Below, piece by piece: positions 32,380 through 44,435 of a stretch of DNA of 64,000 bases (its first letter is position 1; each line of letters opens with the position of its first letter). The position numbers and the translations under genes are program-made. The notes below the pieces were generated by a model, which was not told the origin of the DNA, searched no databases, and was given only the letters and a program-made list of their open reading frames with translations. Source of the DNA: Fomes fomentarius (Eukaryota; Basidiomycota; Agaricomycetes; Polyporales; Polyporaceae); assembly GCA_022606135.1 (NCBI GenBank), contig JABYQN010000008.1, positions 2,108,001-2,172,000 on the forward strand. Direction: 5' to 3'.

Positions 32380-33135
32380 CTGAATCTACGACAGGATCGT
32401 TCCTTCCACCCGAGACTCCCGCCGCGTGCCCATATAGGGGAACTTATAGACCTGTTAGATGGTGCTCTCCATTCCAAGTAGTGGCAGGAAGCACAGATAT
32501 CATAGTGGAACGCAACGAACAAACTGCCCCTTGAGCAGCCTTCCACGGGAGGGCCGAGATCACCGACACACCCCACTGCGCCACAGCCGCCTTCTCCATG
32601 TTCTGGTTCTCCCGAAGTACTCCGGCATGCATGTAAAATTGTTGGGATGTTTATGTACGATAGTAGAAGGGAAGGCACTCCTGACACGTTACCATGGTCA
32701 ATACTGTTCTTACGGAGATGGGCGTAGAAGCGCTGCCGCGTTCAATGCCACCTGATGCCAGTCGTGCACTGTAACAACCCCGTTGTGATTATAGGGTGAA
32801 ATGTCTCCAACACCCGAGGTCGTACCAGATGGGCTAGCTAGAGCGGCATTCAACTGTACATGCTGCATTGTGTTTCGGCAAGTGGACCACAACGAAACCA
32901 TTGGGACTCGTACAGGTACCAGACATGTCACTGTGCTATCAGACCTTCCGGACCAATGAAATGAGAGAAACAGCAACTGCGGGTGCTGGAGCATGAAGGT
33001 CACATACGACCACTTCCAACCCAGTGGCCCTCTGGCGACGTGGACACTTCCATCTGATGCACAGTAAGAACTCTTACATCCTCACTCTCAATATCAGAGC
33101 TGAGGCTAGCCTCCCCCCGGGCGATCATGTCGGTG

Positions 33136-34210
33136 TTAGTAGAGCCAGAAGAAGCCGGGTCTCGTTCCACCTCCGCCGACGTGTATGTAGTACTCTTGTC
33201 TCCCATCTAGATGGAAATTCGGATTGACTGGATAGCCCAATCCCCGCGCGGATACACGCTTCACATTGTCTGACCACTCGGCTCAATCCACGTGTGTGCG
33301 CATTGTATCCGAAGACTCTGGATAGGATCTGAAGCTCGATCGTTGAGGAACGAGAGACCCTAAAGGTCCTATTGTTTAGCCATCATGATGAATGTTAGGA
33401 CTCGAGACACATACCATCTTGTTGTGATAGTGGACAGATCCTGATCACGCTGCCAGGATTGGACTCTTCGCGCATTTCAGGAGAGGCTCTGGACCATGGT
33501 TCAATAGCAATAGTGCTGCCGGCGATCGGCGTTCCGCGTTCCGTGTTCACTGCAAAGAGCAGGATCGGGAGGAGTGTCAATGAGATCTCAATGATGAAAA
33601 CGGTTCATGTTCACGAACTACATACCGATGTCATCATCCCGATTGCTGGGCGTCCCACGGGGCTCTCTGAATCTGCGCCGGAAAATATAATAGATGGATG
33701 CTGCAACAACGATGACCACGACGATCGCTGTACTCGCTGCTATAGCCACAATCGTTCCATCGCTAATGCTCTTGTGCGCCTCTGAAGATGCGGATGTTCC
33801 GGAGCTCGAACTGTGGCTAGATGTGGATGTAGTGGCCGTAGAGACGGAGAAGGGAAGTTGTGAAGATGAACTGGGTACATAGTCGGTGACGGTAGATATG
33901 GAGGTGGCGGTCACCGTGACCGCAGTAACGGTCGCGCTGGGCAAGGAGTCTGAAAGGGACTCAATCTCTCCGACGACAAGGATATCAACGAGGGAGACGT
34001 ACTTGTCCCACTGGCTGAGAACAGGCTAGGCGTATTTGGATAATCGATTGACGGTGAATCCGCAGGGAGAATAGTAGATGAGGTTGAGGTGGCCGAAGAA
34101 TCGGTTATGTCCGCACAATCTGATGTCTCGTAAGGCGGCAGGTAGGCGAGCTCCTCCACACCTCTTCCGGTCGTGGAAGAGTCTACATGAAGTTGCACAT
34201 AGCACACCAT
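33136..34210 (-). CDS. Ser/Thr-rich single-pass membrane protein 2
   Basis: Resolved exons (descending): one ending at 34003, then 33949-33626, 33549-33415, 33206-33136. Phases join without gaps. Upstream exons, including any signal peptide, are unresolved; the frame is open to 34210. The ectodomain is Ser/Thr-rich (ATSTSSTILPADSPS and more). The helix is IVAIAASTAIVVVIVVAASIY, followed by RRRFRE. The tail has TPIAGSTIAIEPW and ends GTRP-like. It shares the SQQDG element just before the last intron with membrane protein 1, so the two are diverged tandem relatives. It has no PPxY in the resolved tail. Confidence 0.6.
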
Positions 34211-35822
34211 GTTCTGTGTGGATGTAAGGGAGGAGAGGGAAGGTAGATAATGTTGGTGGTGTCCAACGCGCCGCGTCCATATAGCTTCTGGAACTCCTCA
34301 GCTCTGTGGAACTGGAGCTTGAGATGTCGTCGCACCGAGATGGTGGTATCTTTACGAGTAGCACAGGTATGAAACCTCCCGATGGCCCTGCGTGTGGTGG
34401 TAACAGAAGAAGTCCGAGATGACTGCAACGAAGGATCGAAGGCGCGGGCACTACTACATGAGAGCATAGAGAACGGTCTGGAATCATATGAGTTGGATGG
34501 ATCCAGAGGTCGATAACGCGATTACCCCTTTACCACTGGCAAATCTCTGTGGATGTTGGATACGGCCCAAACATTTGAAGATACGCTGATCTCAATTCTT
34601 TCCTGTGTCTCATATGGCCATCGTCCTGCGTCGAGACGCTGAAGCGGCCTAATCGAACGACAACCCACGATTTCGATTTCTACATCCCCACAATGACAGC
34701 ATGTGGTTGCGAAGAGTTACGACGAGAAACGATCTCTATGCTCCCGCCGTACGCGACGGGGACCTCCGTCCTGACTCTGTACGATCGCGTCCTGCCCGTC
34801 ATTGTGGTTGGCGCGACCAGGTGGTCGTCGTTAACTGTCTTACCAGCGACTGAGGCGAGTCAGATAGGGAGATCATGGAAGGTGCATCCGCAATAGAATA
34901 TTGGTCGTTTGATTGAAGTTTAAACCATGTGACACGATTGATCCTGTCAAAGTGGTCTACTACATATCAGTCATGGCACGGACACTACCCACGGACACTG
35001 GACTGATGCCATGTAATATTTGCCGGTGGTATCCTCTCTGACTCCGTATAGCAAATAAGCGAAGTATGTGTTACTGGTGAGAGCGCTTTCCTCTTGGGCA
35101 TTCATGGTGAGCTGTGCCGTGGGCGAGTCCTAGGTGCTAATAACCAGTGCAGAGAAGAATAGGATGAGCCGCAACATCTTCGCCTTTCGCTTTCACCACA
35201 ACTCCTATGTCCCCTCCGTCAGGGACGCCAAACCATCTATGCGCCACAGAGAGAAGCCACTTCAACCCTATAGCGATGCCTCCGATTACACCAGTAGTCA
35301 GAAGAGCGTAGGGGGATGAGTGGGTGCAGCAGGCAGCGTCGTAGTCGCTTAGACGAAGCCTGTTGAGTCATTGCGGGAGTGCAATATGAAAAAGACGGGA
35401 GAAGTCGAGTAGAAAAAGCTTTGGAGAGCACTCTCAAGTGTAGTTCGTTGATGAAGAAGAGGACACAGGAAGTGGCGTCACGATACGCAAGCGAGGTCTG
35501 AAGGAACCTTCACCATGTTCCCGTAGCATGAACATATCCTAGTGATCACCAATAGAAGACGGCCAACCAGCGAGTTAGCGTGTCTTATGCAAATAGAGGC
35601 AGATGCTAAGACGTACTGGGAAGTGGCCCGTGCCAGACGAAGAGCAGTGAGGACCCTTCGCTCGTGATTGGCGCCCGACTAAGATAGCGATGTGATGTGT
35701 ACGTAGTAGTCGAACATACCAGTAGTATTCGAATGGCGCGGATCTGATACACGGACGTACCCAAGGCAATGGAGATAGATATGCGCACAACTACACACAT
35801 GCGGTGAGCATGATACATCAAG
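34211..35822. other. Mostly non-coding; may hold 5' exons of membrane protein 2
   Basis: Short frames only. Start codons near 34467-34487 could belong to the 5' part of the minus-strand membrane protein, but no join is convincing. Nothing recognisable between 34.6 and 35.8 kb. Confidence 0.4.
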
Positions 35823-37256
35823 TTACAACTTGCTCTTCTCAGCCGCCTTCTTGACGTACGCAATCCCGGCACCCAGGGACACCTATAGTACACACCGTCA
35901 ACCAGCTATCTGGGCAAATCATTGGCAGAGCTATGTACGCACCTTGCCTGTCGCGACGTTCTTCGTGACGAACGCGACCTCTGTCTCTCCCTCGTGTCCC
36001 TGTTCCTTCACGGGCCCAATCTCCCAGATCGACGTCTCCAGCGCATCTCCGGGTTTGACGGGCGCGGTGAAGCGCACGCCGAAGAGCGTTAGCGAGGCCG
36101 GGTCTCCACCTCCAACTGCAGAGACGATCGCACGCGCACCGAAGCCGAACGTGGAGAGCCCGTGCAGGATCACTCCGCCGAAGCCCGCTGCTTTACCAAT
36201 TGCCGGGTCTGCAATCAACGCGATACGTTGGTTCAGATGTGTCAGGATAGGGGAGCGAATGTAAGACGATATATAAGACGCACTGATGTGGAGCTCGTTG
36301 TAGTCTCCGCTGAGTCGGTAGATGACGGTCTGCTCGGGCGTGGTCTGGTCACGCACGACCCAGTCGGGCTTGCGGTCCTTAGGGGGAGTCTTGCCCTGCG
36401 GCGGTCCGGCGATGCGCTTCGAGAAGTTGGTGCCGGTCGCTTTTGCTCCGAGGTTGAACGAGCCACTGTAGAGGCGGGCATATGGAGTACCCAGCGCATC
36501 AACGAGGGTGGACTCCGCTTCGAGGATGATGCCCGACTCTGCGAAGATGTGAGTAGTTAGGTATATACAGGCTATGTGCGTCACGTACTGTTTTCGCTGA
36601 CAGCGACGATGCGCTTCTTGATCTTCCAGCCGGGACCACTCACAGCGGGGAGAGACTTTAAGATCTCAATCGACTGGCTGCCGTGCACCTACATAGGATA
36701 TGATTAAGTTACATGGGTGGTTGCGGAGGGGGTCAATGATACGCACACCACGGTTAGGGTCAAATTTGGGGAGACCAGGGGCGTGCTTACCACCAGTCAT
36801 GAGTTGACGGAAGTTGACCACATCTTGGCTCGTGCCTAGAGATGTAGAGGTTCACATACATGCAGAATGACTGGGAGACATAACACGGCGTAAGCTCACC
36901 CTTGAAAGGAAGGACGACAGGGTAAGTGGGAAAGGGTGACCAGGACTTGTCTGATATTCATTCAACGAGCATACCAGTATGCGCCGAGCGACGATACGTA
37001 CCAAGTTCTGGTGGCAGCGCGACGACGCGTGTCAGTAACTGAGGGCATTCGAAGACGATTTACACGCACCGTTGATGATAGCGAAGTCGTTGCTCTTCGC
37101 GCCAATCCCTACACCGTATATAAGGAGGTCCCTCTGGTTCCACGACACCTGGCATATACCGGGTAAGTATAGTCTACGTAGGACAGCTTGTGAGCGTACG
37201 GGCTGGTCCTCGTCCTGCCATCCGACGGCCGACGCGAGGTCAATTTGCTGAGACAT
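35823..37256 (-). CDS. Peroxisomal MaoC-like enoyl-CoA hydratase 2
   Basis: Probable (R)-specific 2-enoyl-CoA hydratase of peroxisomal beta-oxidation, double hot-dog fold. Exons (descending): 37256-37200, 37148-37070, 37007-37002 (6 nt), 36950-36900, 36835-36747, 36688-36589, 36538-36284, 36208-35943, 35882-35823. Sum 963 nt, 320 aa. The N-terminal half shows SWNQRDLLIYGVGIGAKSND and FPTYPVVLPFKG, typical of the family. The hydratase-2 motif reads YRLSGDYNELHINPAIGKAA, with catalytic D206 and H211; the usual Pro between Asn and Leu is Glu209. VILHGLSTFGFGARA follows. The last residues KSKL are a type-1 peroxisomal targeting signal. The start lies 336 bases from the divergent YTM1 start. Confidence 0.93.
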
Positions 37257-37592
37257 CTTATTCCGCGACGAAGGGAAGATGAGTGAGGTGGAGAGCTCGT
37301 TGAGGGGGATTGAGGGGGGATGTGGGGTAAATAAACAATAAATCACAGTCTGGGGAAGGCATCCCGCTCATAATTAGTAGCCGGATCGCCGTCTCGGTCG
37401 GCTTGAGGACCTCCCCGAGCCCGGACAGTAAGGCGTGACTTTGAAGTGTGACTGACGCGCTCATGTGACAGTATGCGTGACTGGGACAAAATATTCTTCA
37501 AGTTGCGGCTCTAAGTGTGCTCCATACCTCACCGCTCCTTGTTTACCTCTAATCTTTGCCTCTCTTCGATACCCACCTCCCAGGACTCGTCC
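37257..37592. promoter_or_regulatory. Bidirectional promoter, MaoC hydratase / YTM1
   Basis: The two start codons point away from each other and are 336 bases apart, with no gene between. This interval must contain both promoters. No specific sites are claimed. Confidence 0.6.
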
Positions 37593-39351
37593 ATGATGGC
37601 ATCGACATCGAGCTCTGAACTTGCACACGCTGTAGTCTTCACTACACAAACGCCTTACCCTTTGCCATCCCAGAAGTTCATGATCCCGACAACATGGAAG
37701 CGCTATCAACTCTCTCAACTTGTCAACAAGGCTTTGTCTCTACCCAAACCAATTCCATTTGAGTTCCTAGTGCGAGGAGAGATTCTTCGAGGGACTTTGG
37801 CAGAATGGTGTGCGGAGAAGGGGGTCGGGGAGGTGCGCTCGAACAGTCCCTCATCTCGCATTGTCGTCTCATATTGTATACTCTGGCTTATGCAGGAAGA
37901 AACTTTGGAGATTGAGTACTTTGAGTCTGTCATGCCGCCTCAGCGAATGTCTACTCTCCCACATGAGGATTGGGTCGCTTCAATATCTTGTCAACTACCC
38001 GGGTACGTCTCGTATCTCCTGCGTCTGTCATCACCCATCAGGCGGTAGGTGGTAAGAGCCCGTCCAGAGGAGAAACAAAGGTCATAGAAAACCCAGACCG
38101 TGCAGTGAAAGTCTTTTAGATGGCACCGCTGTCGCCGTCCCTTCTCTGGCTTCCTTTGGCTCGCTCTCAAATCAGCAGTCTAATTAGATGCCTTCTTGAG
38201 GATTTGCTGTCTTGCGTTCAGATGTTTGCTGACCCTTATACCCCAGATACTTTCTTACGGCCTCATATGACGGCGCCATCCGAATTTTCGACTACTCCCA
38301 AAGGCTGTTGCACACTGCTTCCGCTCATACTGCACCTGTGTCCTCAATATGCATGGTCCCCGAACCATCCACATCCTCCGACTCTCACCTGATCGCTAGC
38401 GCGTCCCACGATCTTACTGCACGCCTGACACGAATCGACTTCTCCTCCACCCTTGATGCACCAAAAGCACAAACACTCGCCTCTCTGCACCTGCACACCG
38501 CCCCTCTCTCCTCCATCGCTGCAAGTCCAGCAGGCTCCCATCTCCTTACATCGTCCTGGGATGGCCTCATTGGACTCTGGGATGCAACTATTCCCGCAAT
38601 TGACGAAGTGCCGTTTGACGAGGTTACCAACGGGGAGCGCAAAAAGCGCCGCAAAATCGGGGACGATGGAGAAGCTGCGCGTCCGAAGCGCAAGGCTCCA
38701 GCGGCGGTTCTCAAGAGCCACACCGCGCGCGTGTCGCGCGTTGTGTTTGGACGCGACGCGACAGGCGCCGATGCGTATAGCTGTGGATTCGACTCGACGG
38801 TGCGTACGTGGGATGTCGAGAACGGCGTGTGCACGAGCACAATTGTACGTAGCACTCTAGCATGGCCATGGAGTCTCACAACTGACGGCCGCTTATCAAA
38901 TCCCTAGACTGCATCATCAAAACCCTTCCTCGACCTTGCGCTCACGCAGAACGGCCACGCCGCACTCGCAGCATCAACAGACCGCACAGTGTCTCAATAT
39001 GACCTTCGCGCGGCGATGACCTCCGCGACGACACCTTCCATCGCGTCCCTCGCGCACCCCGCTACCCCATCCTGCATCGCGGTTGCCCCACCCTCGTCCT
39101 CGTCTGTCTCTTCAGCCAGCAGTGCATCTGAACACCAGGTCGTTACCGGTGCGTACGACGGCGTGGTGCGGTTATGGGATCTGCGGAGCACGAAAGGCGC
39201 GGTCGCGGCGTTCCACGCATGGGAAAGCCAGCAGGGCGGGAAGAAGATATTGAGTGTCGACTGGGCGAGAGGTCTGGTCGGAGTAGGGGGTGAGGGCGGA
39301 GTTGAGGTGTGGAAGGTTGGTGAGGGGAACAGGGTCGCTGCGCCTAGTTGA
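37593..39351 (+). CDS. YTM1: Ribosome biogenesis WD40 protein Ytm1/WDR12
   Basis: Component of the Nop7-Erb1-Ytm1 (PeBoW) complex that matures the 60S pre-ribosome in the nucleolus; its N-terminal NLE domain is pulled by Rea1/Mdn1. Exons 37593-37832, 37896-38002, 38247-38844, 38908-39351; 1389 nt, 462 aa. The NLE/ubiquitin-like domain (about residues 10-95) has VVFTTQ, SQKFMIPTTWKRYQLSQLVN and PFEFLVRGEILRGTLAEWC. WD repeats follow: YFLTASYDGAIRIFD, HLIASASHDLTARL, LTSSWDGLIGLWD, DSTVRTWD, VVTGAYDGVVRLWDLR. A basic insert KKRRKIG sits between repeats. The start MMASTSS is used because the frame upstream lacks conservation. Intron 2 is 244 bases, long for this genome. Confidence 0.95.
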
Positions 39352-39516
39352 GTGCTGAAGTACAGAGATCTTAATGTTGTACGTGCGGGTACTCTATCGA
39401 GTTGTTGGCGCTCACATCTCAGTTTGAACTTTGAGGAAGCTTCTAAGGTACATATATCCCCGTGATCGCTAGGTACACCTAGGTCGGCCCCTTAGCTTGC
39501 GCGAAGCTCTCTGAGT

Positions 39517-40605
39517 ATGACTGGCGCCCTCCTTGCGGACGGCACACCATGCTTCGGAGACTCTCATCATGATGCCAGCTGTGGAGGTAACGCGTCCCCC
39601 ACTACGATTATCAATTGGACAACTCCATCCCCGACTCTGTCCCCTTCTAGTACTAGTGCGACGTCCAGTCCTACCACATCCAATTCTTCACGGTCTATCG
39701 ACGCCTCATCCGAGTCTGCTTCTACTACTGCAAGCCTGGCGCCAACCCTACATGCGAGCTCTTCTGGTGTTTCGATATATACATGCATTCCAGCCGCGCC
39801 CTCTGCCTCCTGTTCACTTACGCCCTCATCGACTCGGCTCCACACGTCTGCCCCGTTACCTCATTCCTCCCCATCGCCTACCTCTACCTCGGCCACCATC
39901 GCACCCTCCACTAGCACCATGCCTCATGTCACCGCGTTGACCAACGGTGCAATAGCAGGCATCGCAGCAGCAGTCGGCCTCATCATGCTTGCTCTTGTCG
40001 GATCTAGCACCTGGTACTTCGTCCGAAGCAAGTACCGTAAGGTCCCGGTGCATCATCGCGATCGCGAGCCTCAGCACGCCCGCCTCGAGCAGGAGCGCCA
40101 TGTACAACCAGGTGCGGTGCAATTCGCCATGACAGCTCGACCTTGATAGTTTCCCCAGCCTCGCTGTTGACACCGATCTATACGCACAGGCGTTCAGCGC
40201 TCCGAAGCGCGCTTTCATGCCCTGCCAGTGCAAGGGAGTGATACGCAGGAACAGGGCAGGTCTGAGTACGACGGAGTGTCTGACAGCCGTTCACTGTCGG
40301 AGCAGGACGGTCAGTCACAGTCATTCTTCATCGCTGATCGCAGTGTCCTCGGCGGCGACTGACCCAGCACTGATCGTCTCACCATCCCAGGGTCTCTCAT
40401 CCCTCAACTGTCGAGCTTCTGTTGCGATTCTCGTTCTGATAGGCAGTCTTCTTGTCCTCGTCCTAGTGATCGTGGAGCTAGGACAACAGGGAGGAGCTGT
40501 GTCATCAACGCTAACCATCTGGAGGCTCATGCTGAGATCTCGAGTCAGCGTGGCAATCCTGATTTGAGCCGCTCGACGCCTCCCCCGCCTTATTCGCCAA
40601 GTTGA
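39517..40605 (+). CDS. Ser/Thr-rich single-pass membrane protein 3 with PPPPY tail
   Basis: Exons 39517-40111, 40229-40342, 40391-40605; 924 nt, 307 aa. The splice at 40343-40390 removes an in-frame TGA. The first ~130 residues are dominated by Ser, Thr and Pro, with four spaced Cys. The helix (around 150-172) is IAGIAAAVGLIMLALVGSS, followed by YFVRSKYRK. The cytoplasmic tail is acidic and Ser-rich, contains SLIPQLSS and ends PPPPYSPS. A signal peptide is not evident, so either a 5' exon is missing between 39352 and 39516 or the helix serves as a signal anchor. Tail motifs and the SLxPQxSS exon boundary are shared with membrane protein 1. Confidence 0.7.
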
Positions 40606-41295
40606 ATAATAGCACAGCATACTTGCTTGGAAAACATATCGTCAAATAAGGCACAGCATAGTCTTCGGGTAGGTCTCGTCGTTCTCTCGCGGCGTACATA
40701 GCTTGCTGATTCACTATTCTATGATGGTCCAGATGCGCGGTATGTTCGACACTTCGATTCCCGCTCACCGGTAGACCGCCGCATAGCCGACATGACCTGC
40801 CTCATGTGTCCCAACGGTGGCAATACCTCAGCTTACACGAACGTCCTGCACCATCGGCACTGTCAGAATGCCGCGATCACCAGATTTGGTCCTCTCACTC
40901 ATTCATACGCCGACGCTCAAGTGATTAATGCTCTCAACATCGTTTCCCCGCAGCGGCGTCAAATATGGTTGCCATCGCTGACTCTGACTCGTGCGCAAGC
41001 TCGTTGAGCCGAATGCCGTTGTTCCTTGTTAGGCCGTGCGGTCGCGTGCGTCTCCGCCGTCGCAGCGCCGCGTCCTAGGCTAGGAAGTGCGAGACCTTTA
41101 GTAGGGGAGGAACGGTCGACATCAGTATATCCTTCCATTTATGATGGCGATGCTGTCCCGCTGGAAGACCCCGGTCCCCGCAGCGTATCTTGTACATAAC
41201 ATGAGGTGTTTTCCATGAGCCGTCTTCATTCACACAACGCTCATTCCTGTTCTTTCATCCTCGACTGTAGCTGGCTCTGCGGCTTTGCCTTGACT
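40606..41295. other. Intergenic
   Basis: Only a short frame with CLMCPNGGN-type residues at 40792-41007; no family recognised and not accepted as a gene. Confidence 0.4.
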
Positions 41296-41933
41296 ATGAG
41301 GCACCCGGCTTGGACCTGTTTCTTCGTAGTGTGTTTTGCTTTCTTCGGCTATGCCAATGCTGCTGCATCTTGGTCAGTGTTCACGGACATGTCCCTGTTT
41401 TATCCTGCAATATGGTTCTGACCATACCCACAGGAGCGCGGACTCTACCCGCTCAAGATACCAATACCAAGAACCGGCGTGGTTAGATGACCCTCACCAG
41501 CTCTACAACACAGTACGGTTCGCCAATGATCGTATGCTGTGGTATCCTAGATTGGGAGCTTCCGTGGCGGTACGTCCATTGAACACTCACCCGCGTTTGC
41601 GTGCCCTGACAGTCCCGCTCGTTTCAAGCGTTTCGTGAACAGGCTTTATAGACTTCTCGTCAGAGAGCCTACCAGTGGACAGCGCCTTAGTGTTACCATG
41701 GTTAACCATACTGCTGTATCGTTTGTGCTCGAGCCACCGCCGCCAAGTAAGCACCTCCTGGTAAACATGTATCTTCTATCTAAATGACCATTCGTTCTGA
41801 CACCGACCGCTTCTTCCCGATAGATACATACGAGCCAGAGAGGCAAGACGAAGAGTGTCAAGGTCAAGGTCAAGGTCAAGGTATTCCCCGTGGTGGTGGA
41901 AGGGAAAAGTGGAGCAGCAGAGAAGGCGCATAA
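41296..41933 (+). CDS. Small secreted protein with QG repeat tail
   Basis: Exons 41296-41372, 41434-41569, 41629-41746, 41824-41933; 441 nt, 146 aa. A clear signal peptide (MRHPAWTCFFVVCFAFFGYANA) is followed by a mature domain with AWLDDPHQLYNTVRF and YPRLGASVA. Then come GQRLSVTMVNHTAVSFVLE, reminiscent of a beta-rich fold, and PPPP. The last exon encodes four Gln-Gly pairs from a GTCAAG hexanucleotide repeat. Function not recognised; small, secreted and repeat-tailed suggests a wall or extracellular protein. All donors and acceptors are canonical and phases agree. Confidence 0.65.
41857..41882. repeat. GTCAAG hexanucleotide repeat, four units
   Basis: Perfect units within the last exon of the small secreted protein; reads QG in the spliced frame and VK in another open frame. 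Confidence 0.85.
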
Positions 41934-42781
41934 TAAAACAGTACACCATCCAGCGCCGATTGTTGTCGCTGATTACAGAGATTGTGCGTAGCCTACCTCT
42001 TCAAATCCTTCCTCTTCGCGGGCTCACAGCTATTATTCATAGATACCATGTAATGCCGTATACCCCCCTAAATTATGTTCAAGGTGTGAACCAGCCTGGC
42101 TTAATCTTCGCCCCAGCGCGTTATGATGCAAATATATTCAACGTCACGCTCGATGGGTTAATTGATCGTTTTGATAGAGGTCCGCTGCGCTGTCGTCCTG
42201 CGACTGTTGCGGTTGGGCTGGGCAGAGACCATTGCGTCTCTTCGTGACACACGGCGCGCCTCGCTCCGTGCTTTCCAGCGGACGGACAATAGCCGACGTG
42301 CCCCCATCAGGATCCAACGAGGGCCGATGTTGTGCGGACTGATGCCGTCTCGCCACAAGGTCCTCGCGTCTCTTGCAAATCCTTCCCACACACTCTTGCT
42401 TTATGCCCCTGGTTTTGCGACGGTTATCTGGAGCTGGCCTCTTACACATTGCGCTCGAGCGCGGTCGGCTGCGGACTCCTACTGTACCGGAGCACTCTCC
42501 AGATATATTCGAGTCGGAGATCGCCCTTGTATGTGATAGTGTAACGTAGGGGTGCTTTGGGACATTTTGGACATGTAGCTCATACCTATTGTCTCTATTC
42601 TATTCCGATAACATGTCCTGGAAGTGGAGGGCATTGAGACACTGGGAGAACCCTGTGTCACCGGCACAATAGTATCTTCAGTGCACGGCTACCAACTCCA
42701 CTTGGGCCAGAACGCCCACTCTGGTGGAAGGAGAGAGCTCCAAGGAGAGGGCTCGGGTCCCAGGGGCCCCTTGACTGCGAC
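41934..42781. other. Intergenic
   Basis: Overlapping open frames on both strands around 42144-42536 show no recognisable motif; nothing supported. Confidence 0.4.
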
Positions 42782-43188
42782 ATGCCGGCCCCCAAAGTGG
42801 AGATCGAAGACATCTACGAATTCGGCCAGGCGTTTCGAGAGATTTACGAACTCCATAATGGTAATGGAGCCTTCGAAGGCAGCGCCCGTAAGGACGATGC
42901 TGAGCTAGTGGAGTGGATATCCAACGTGGACACGGGATGCGAGGACTCTGGGAAGCAACGTCAAGTCTCTCCCTGGCCGCATCCTATTGGTGAGTGTTTG
43001 AAGCTCGGGACATGGTTATACGAGCGGCAGAGTTGGCTTTGTTTGAGCACTTTAGTACTAGGCGCAGACAGTCTCGATCGCAGGGGTCCACGATGTCCAA
43101 GGACCTGAGTGAGCTGAAGGTCGAATGGAGTAGAGTGGACCAGGCTGTGCCGAGGACGTTCACACCCTTGCCTGAGAGATTGGATTGA
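42782..43188 (+). CDS. Small hypothetical protein
   Basis: Not recognised. Two exons, 42782-42989 and 43031-43188, joined by a 41-base GTGAGT...GCAG intron, give 366 nt, 121 aa. The sequence is charged, starts MPAPKVEIEDIYEFGQAFREIY and ends FTPLPERLD. A single-base loss in a T-run without an intron would also restore frame, adding EARDMVIRA. Ends 12 bases before the stop of the convergent F-box gene. Confidence 0.45.
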
Positions 43189-43199
43189 GCAACTGAATC

Positions 43200-44435
43200 T
43201 CACTGAGAAGAGGGTAGTTTGACAGCACCTCGCATAACAACCTGACTCTCGGAAGAGGGATCAGTTCTTCGAGAGGCGCCCCTGTGAACATATCTTTGAA
43301 TTCTCCCCTTTAATTGTACATCAACACGGATCCCCATCGAGTTTTGGGAATCGACCAATTGCAGGGAAAGGCAGTCCAGCGTCGCACCATTGATATTTTG
43401 TGTGACCATGAGTCTCGTCAAGGGTCGCTCCTGTCTCGCAGCCGCCACGAGTACGTCGAGAACCTCTCGCAATCGCATCGGGGGAATGGGCGTCATGTAC
43501 AAGAGGCAGTCGGGCGGAAGTGAAAGACGTGAACATAGTGTGAGGTGGAACGAAGCGTCTCTGTATGCGTGCCACCCGATGATAGACAACTTGCGCAGCC
43601 TGGGCATGACGAGGTCCCGAGATCGGACATCTGGTAGCGGGGGAACTTGGAAAGCAACGTCACTGCCGCACAGGAGATGCACTTCACGGAGGGATGGGCA
43701 ACCCTTCAGGAAGGCAACGAGCTCCGCGAACGGGAAGTGGCGGTCCGTCACTGCTGTCCCAAGCCACTCGATAGCGAGGTTTGTAAGGGAGGGAAAGGCG
43801 TTGGATGGGATGGCCATACAATTCGTTAACCACAAGCAGCGAAGCCGAGGTGCATGTCCCTTGGAGATGGAAGTTGTACGCTTCGAGTCGTCGATCAGAT
43901 AGTCAATTTTGCATGTTCGTAGCTGATCTGCAGAGATCGACAAAAGGGAAGGCACATACGATTGATCCTGTTCCCAATTGTATATCTCAAGCTCGCGAAT
44001 CCGAGACTCAGAGTGCTCAAGCAACAACCTTGTCTCCTTGGACGGAGAGGCGGACAGAAGCCTTACGTAGAGGGGTCCGGTGGTATTTCGGTGGATGTAA
44101 TGTGTGAATGTCGGCGCTCCCAGTTGCGCTCCCCTGTCTTCCACCTCTGACCAGAACCGCGGGTCCTGGTGCAGAATGTCTCGCCATAGGTGGCAGACCT
44201 CTGTGAGTGGCACGAGGTGGGACACAGGTCCTATTCCAGAGCCGCGGATGAAACTACGTGATCTACAGGTTCCATAATTCGATTCCCTCGTGGGCACCAA
44301 CGCGAAGATCTCGGAGAGTGTCTCTAGCGGGAGGCGGTGTATCGACTTGAAGGAGTTGGATATGTTCCGGACACGGCACCTCATGCTTGTTGTATGCGTG
44401 ATGGCATCTGCGCACAATTCATCGAGGATCGCCAG
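43200..44435 (-). CDS. F-box protein (main exon)
   Basis: Substrate-receptor subunit of an SCF ubiquitin ligase, of the large basidiomycete F-box/LRR-like class. The main exon runs from an acceptor after 44435 to the stop at 43200, about 411 residues. The F-box core is IHRLPLETLSEIFALVP, then LTEVCHLWRDILHQDPRFWSEV. The C-terminal part has leucine-rich segments (HAPRLRCLWLTN, FPSLTNLAIEWLG, MPRLRKLSIIGW). An upstream exon beginning near 44679 (MIEKITLEELIEDIESMEYKLRLL, a coiled coil of the kind that often precedes such F-boxes) is likely, but the joining exon is unresolved. The perfect inverted repeat begins about 150 bases upstream of that possible start. Confidence 0.75.
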   Translation of the reverse strand: MAILDELCADAITHTTSMRCRVRNISNSFKSIHRLPLETLSEIFALVPTRESNYGTCRSRSFIRGSGIGPVSHLVPLTEVCHLWRDILHQDPRFWSEVEDRGAQLGAPTFTHYIHRNTTGPLYVRLLSASPSKETRLLLEHSESRIRELEIYNWEQDQSYVPSLLSISADQLRTCKIDYLIDDSKRTTSISKGHAPRLRCLWLTNCMAIPSNAFPSLTNLAIEWLGTAVTDRHFPFAELVAFLKGCPSLREVHLLCGSDVAFQVPPLPDVRSRDLVMPRLRKLSIIGWHAYRDASFHLTLCSRLSLPPDCLLYMTPIPPMRLREVLDVLVAAARQERPLTRLMVTQNINGATLDCLSLQLVDSQNSMGIRVDVQLKGRIQRYVHRGASRRTDPSSESQVVMRGAVKLPSSQ

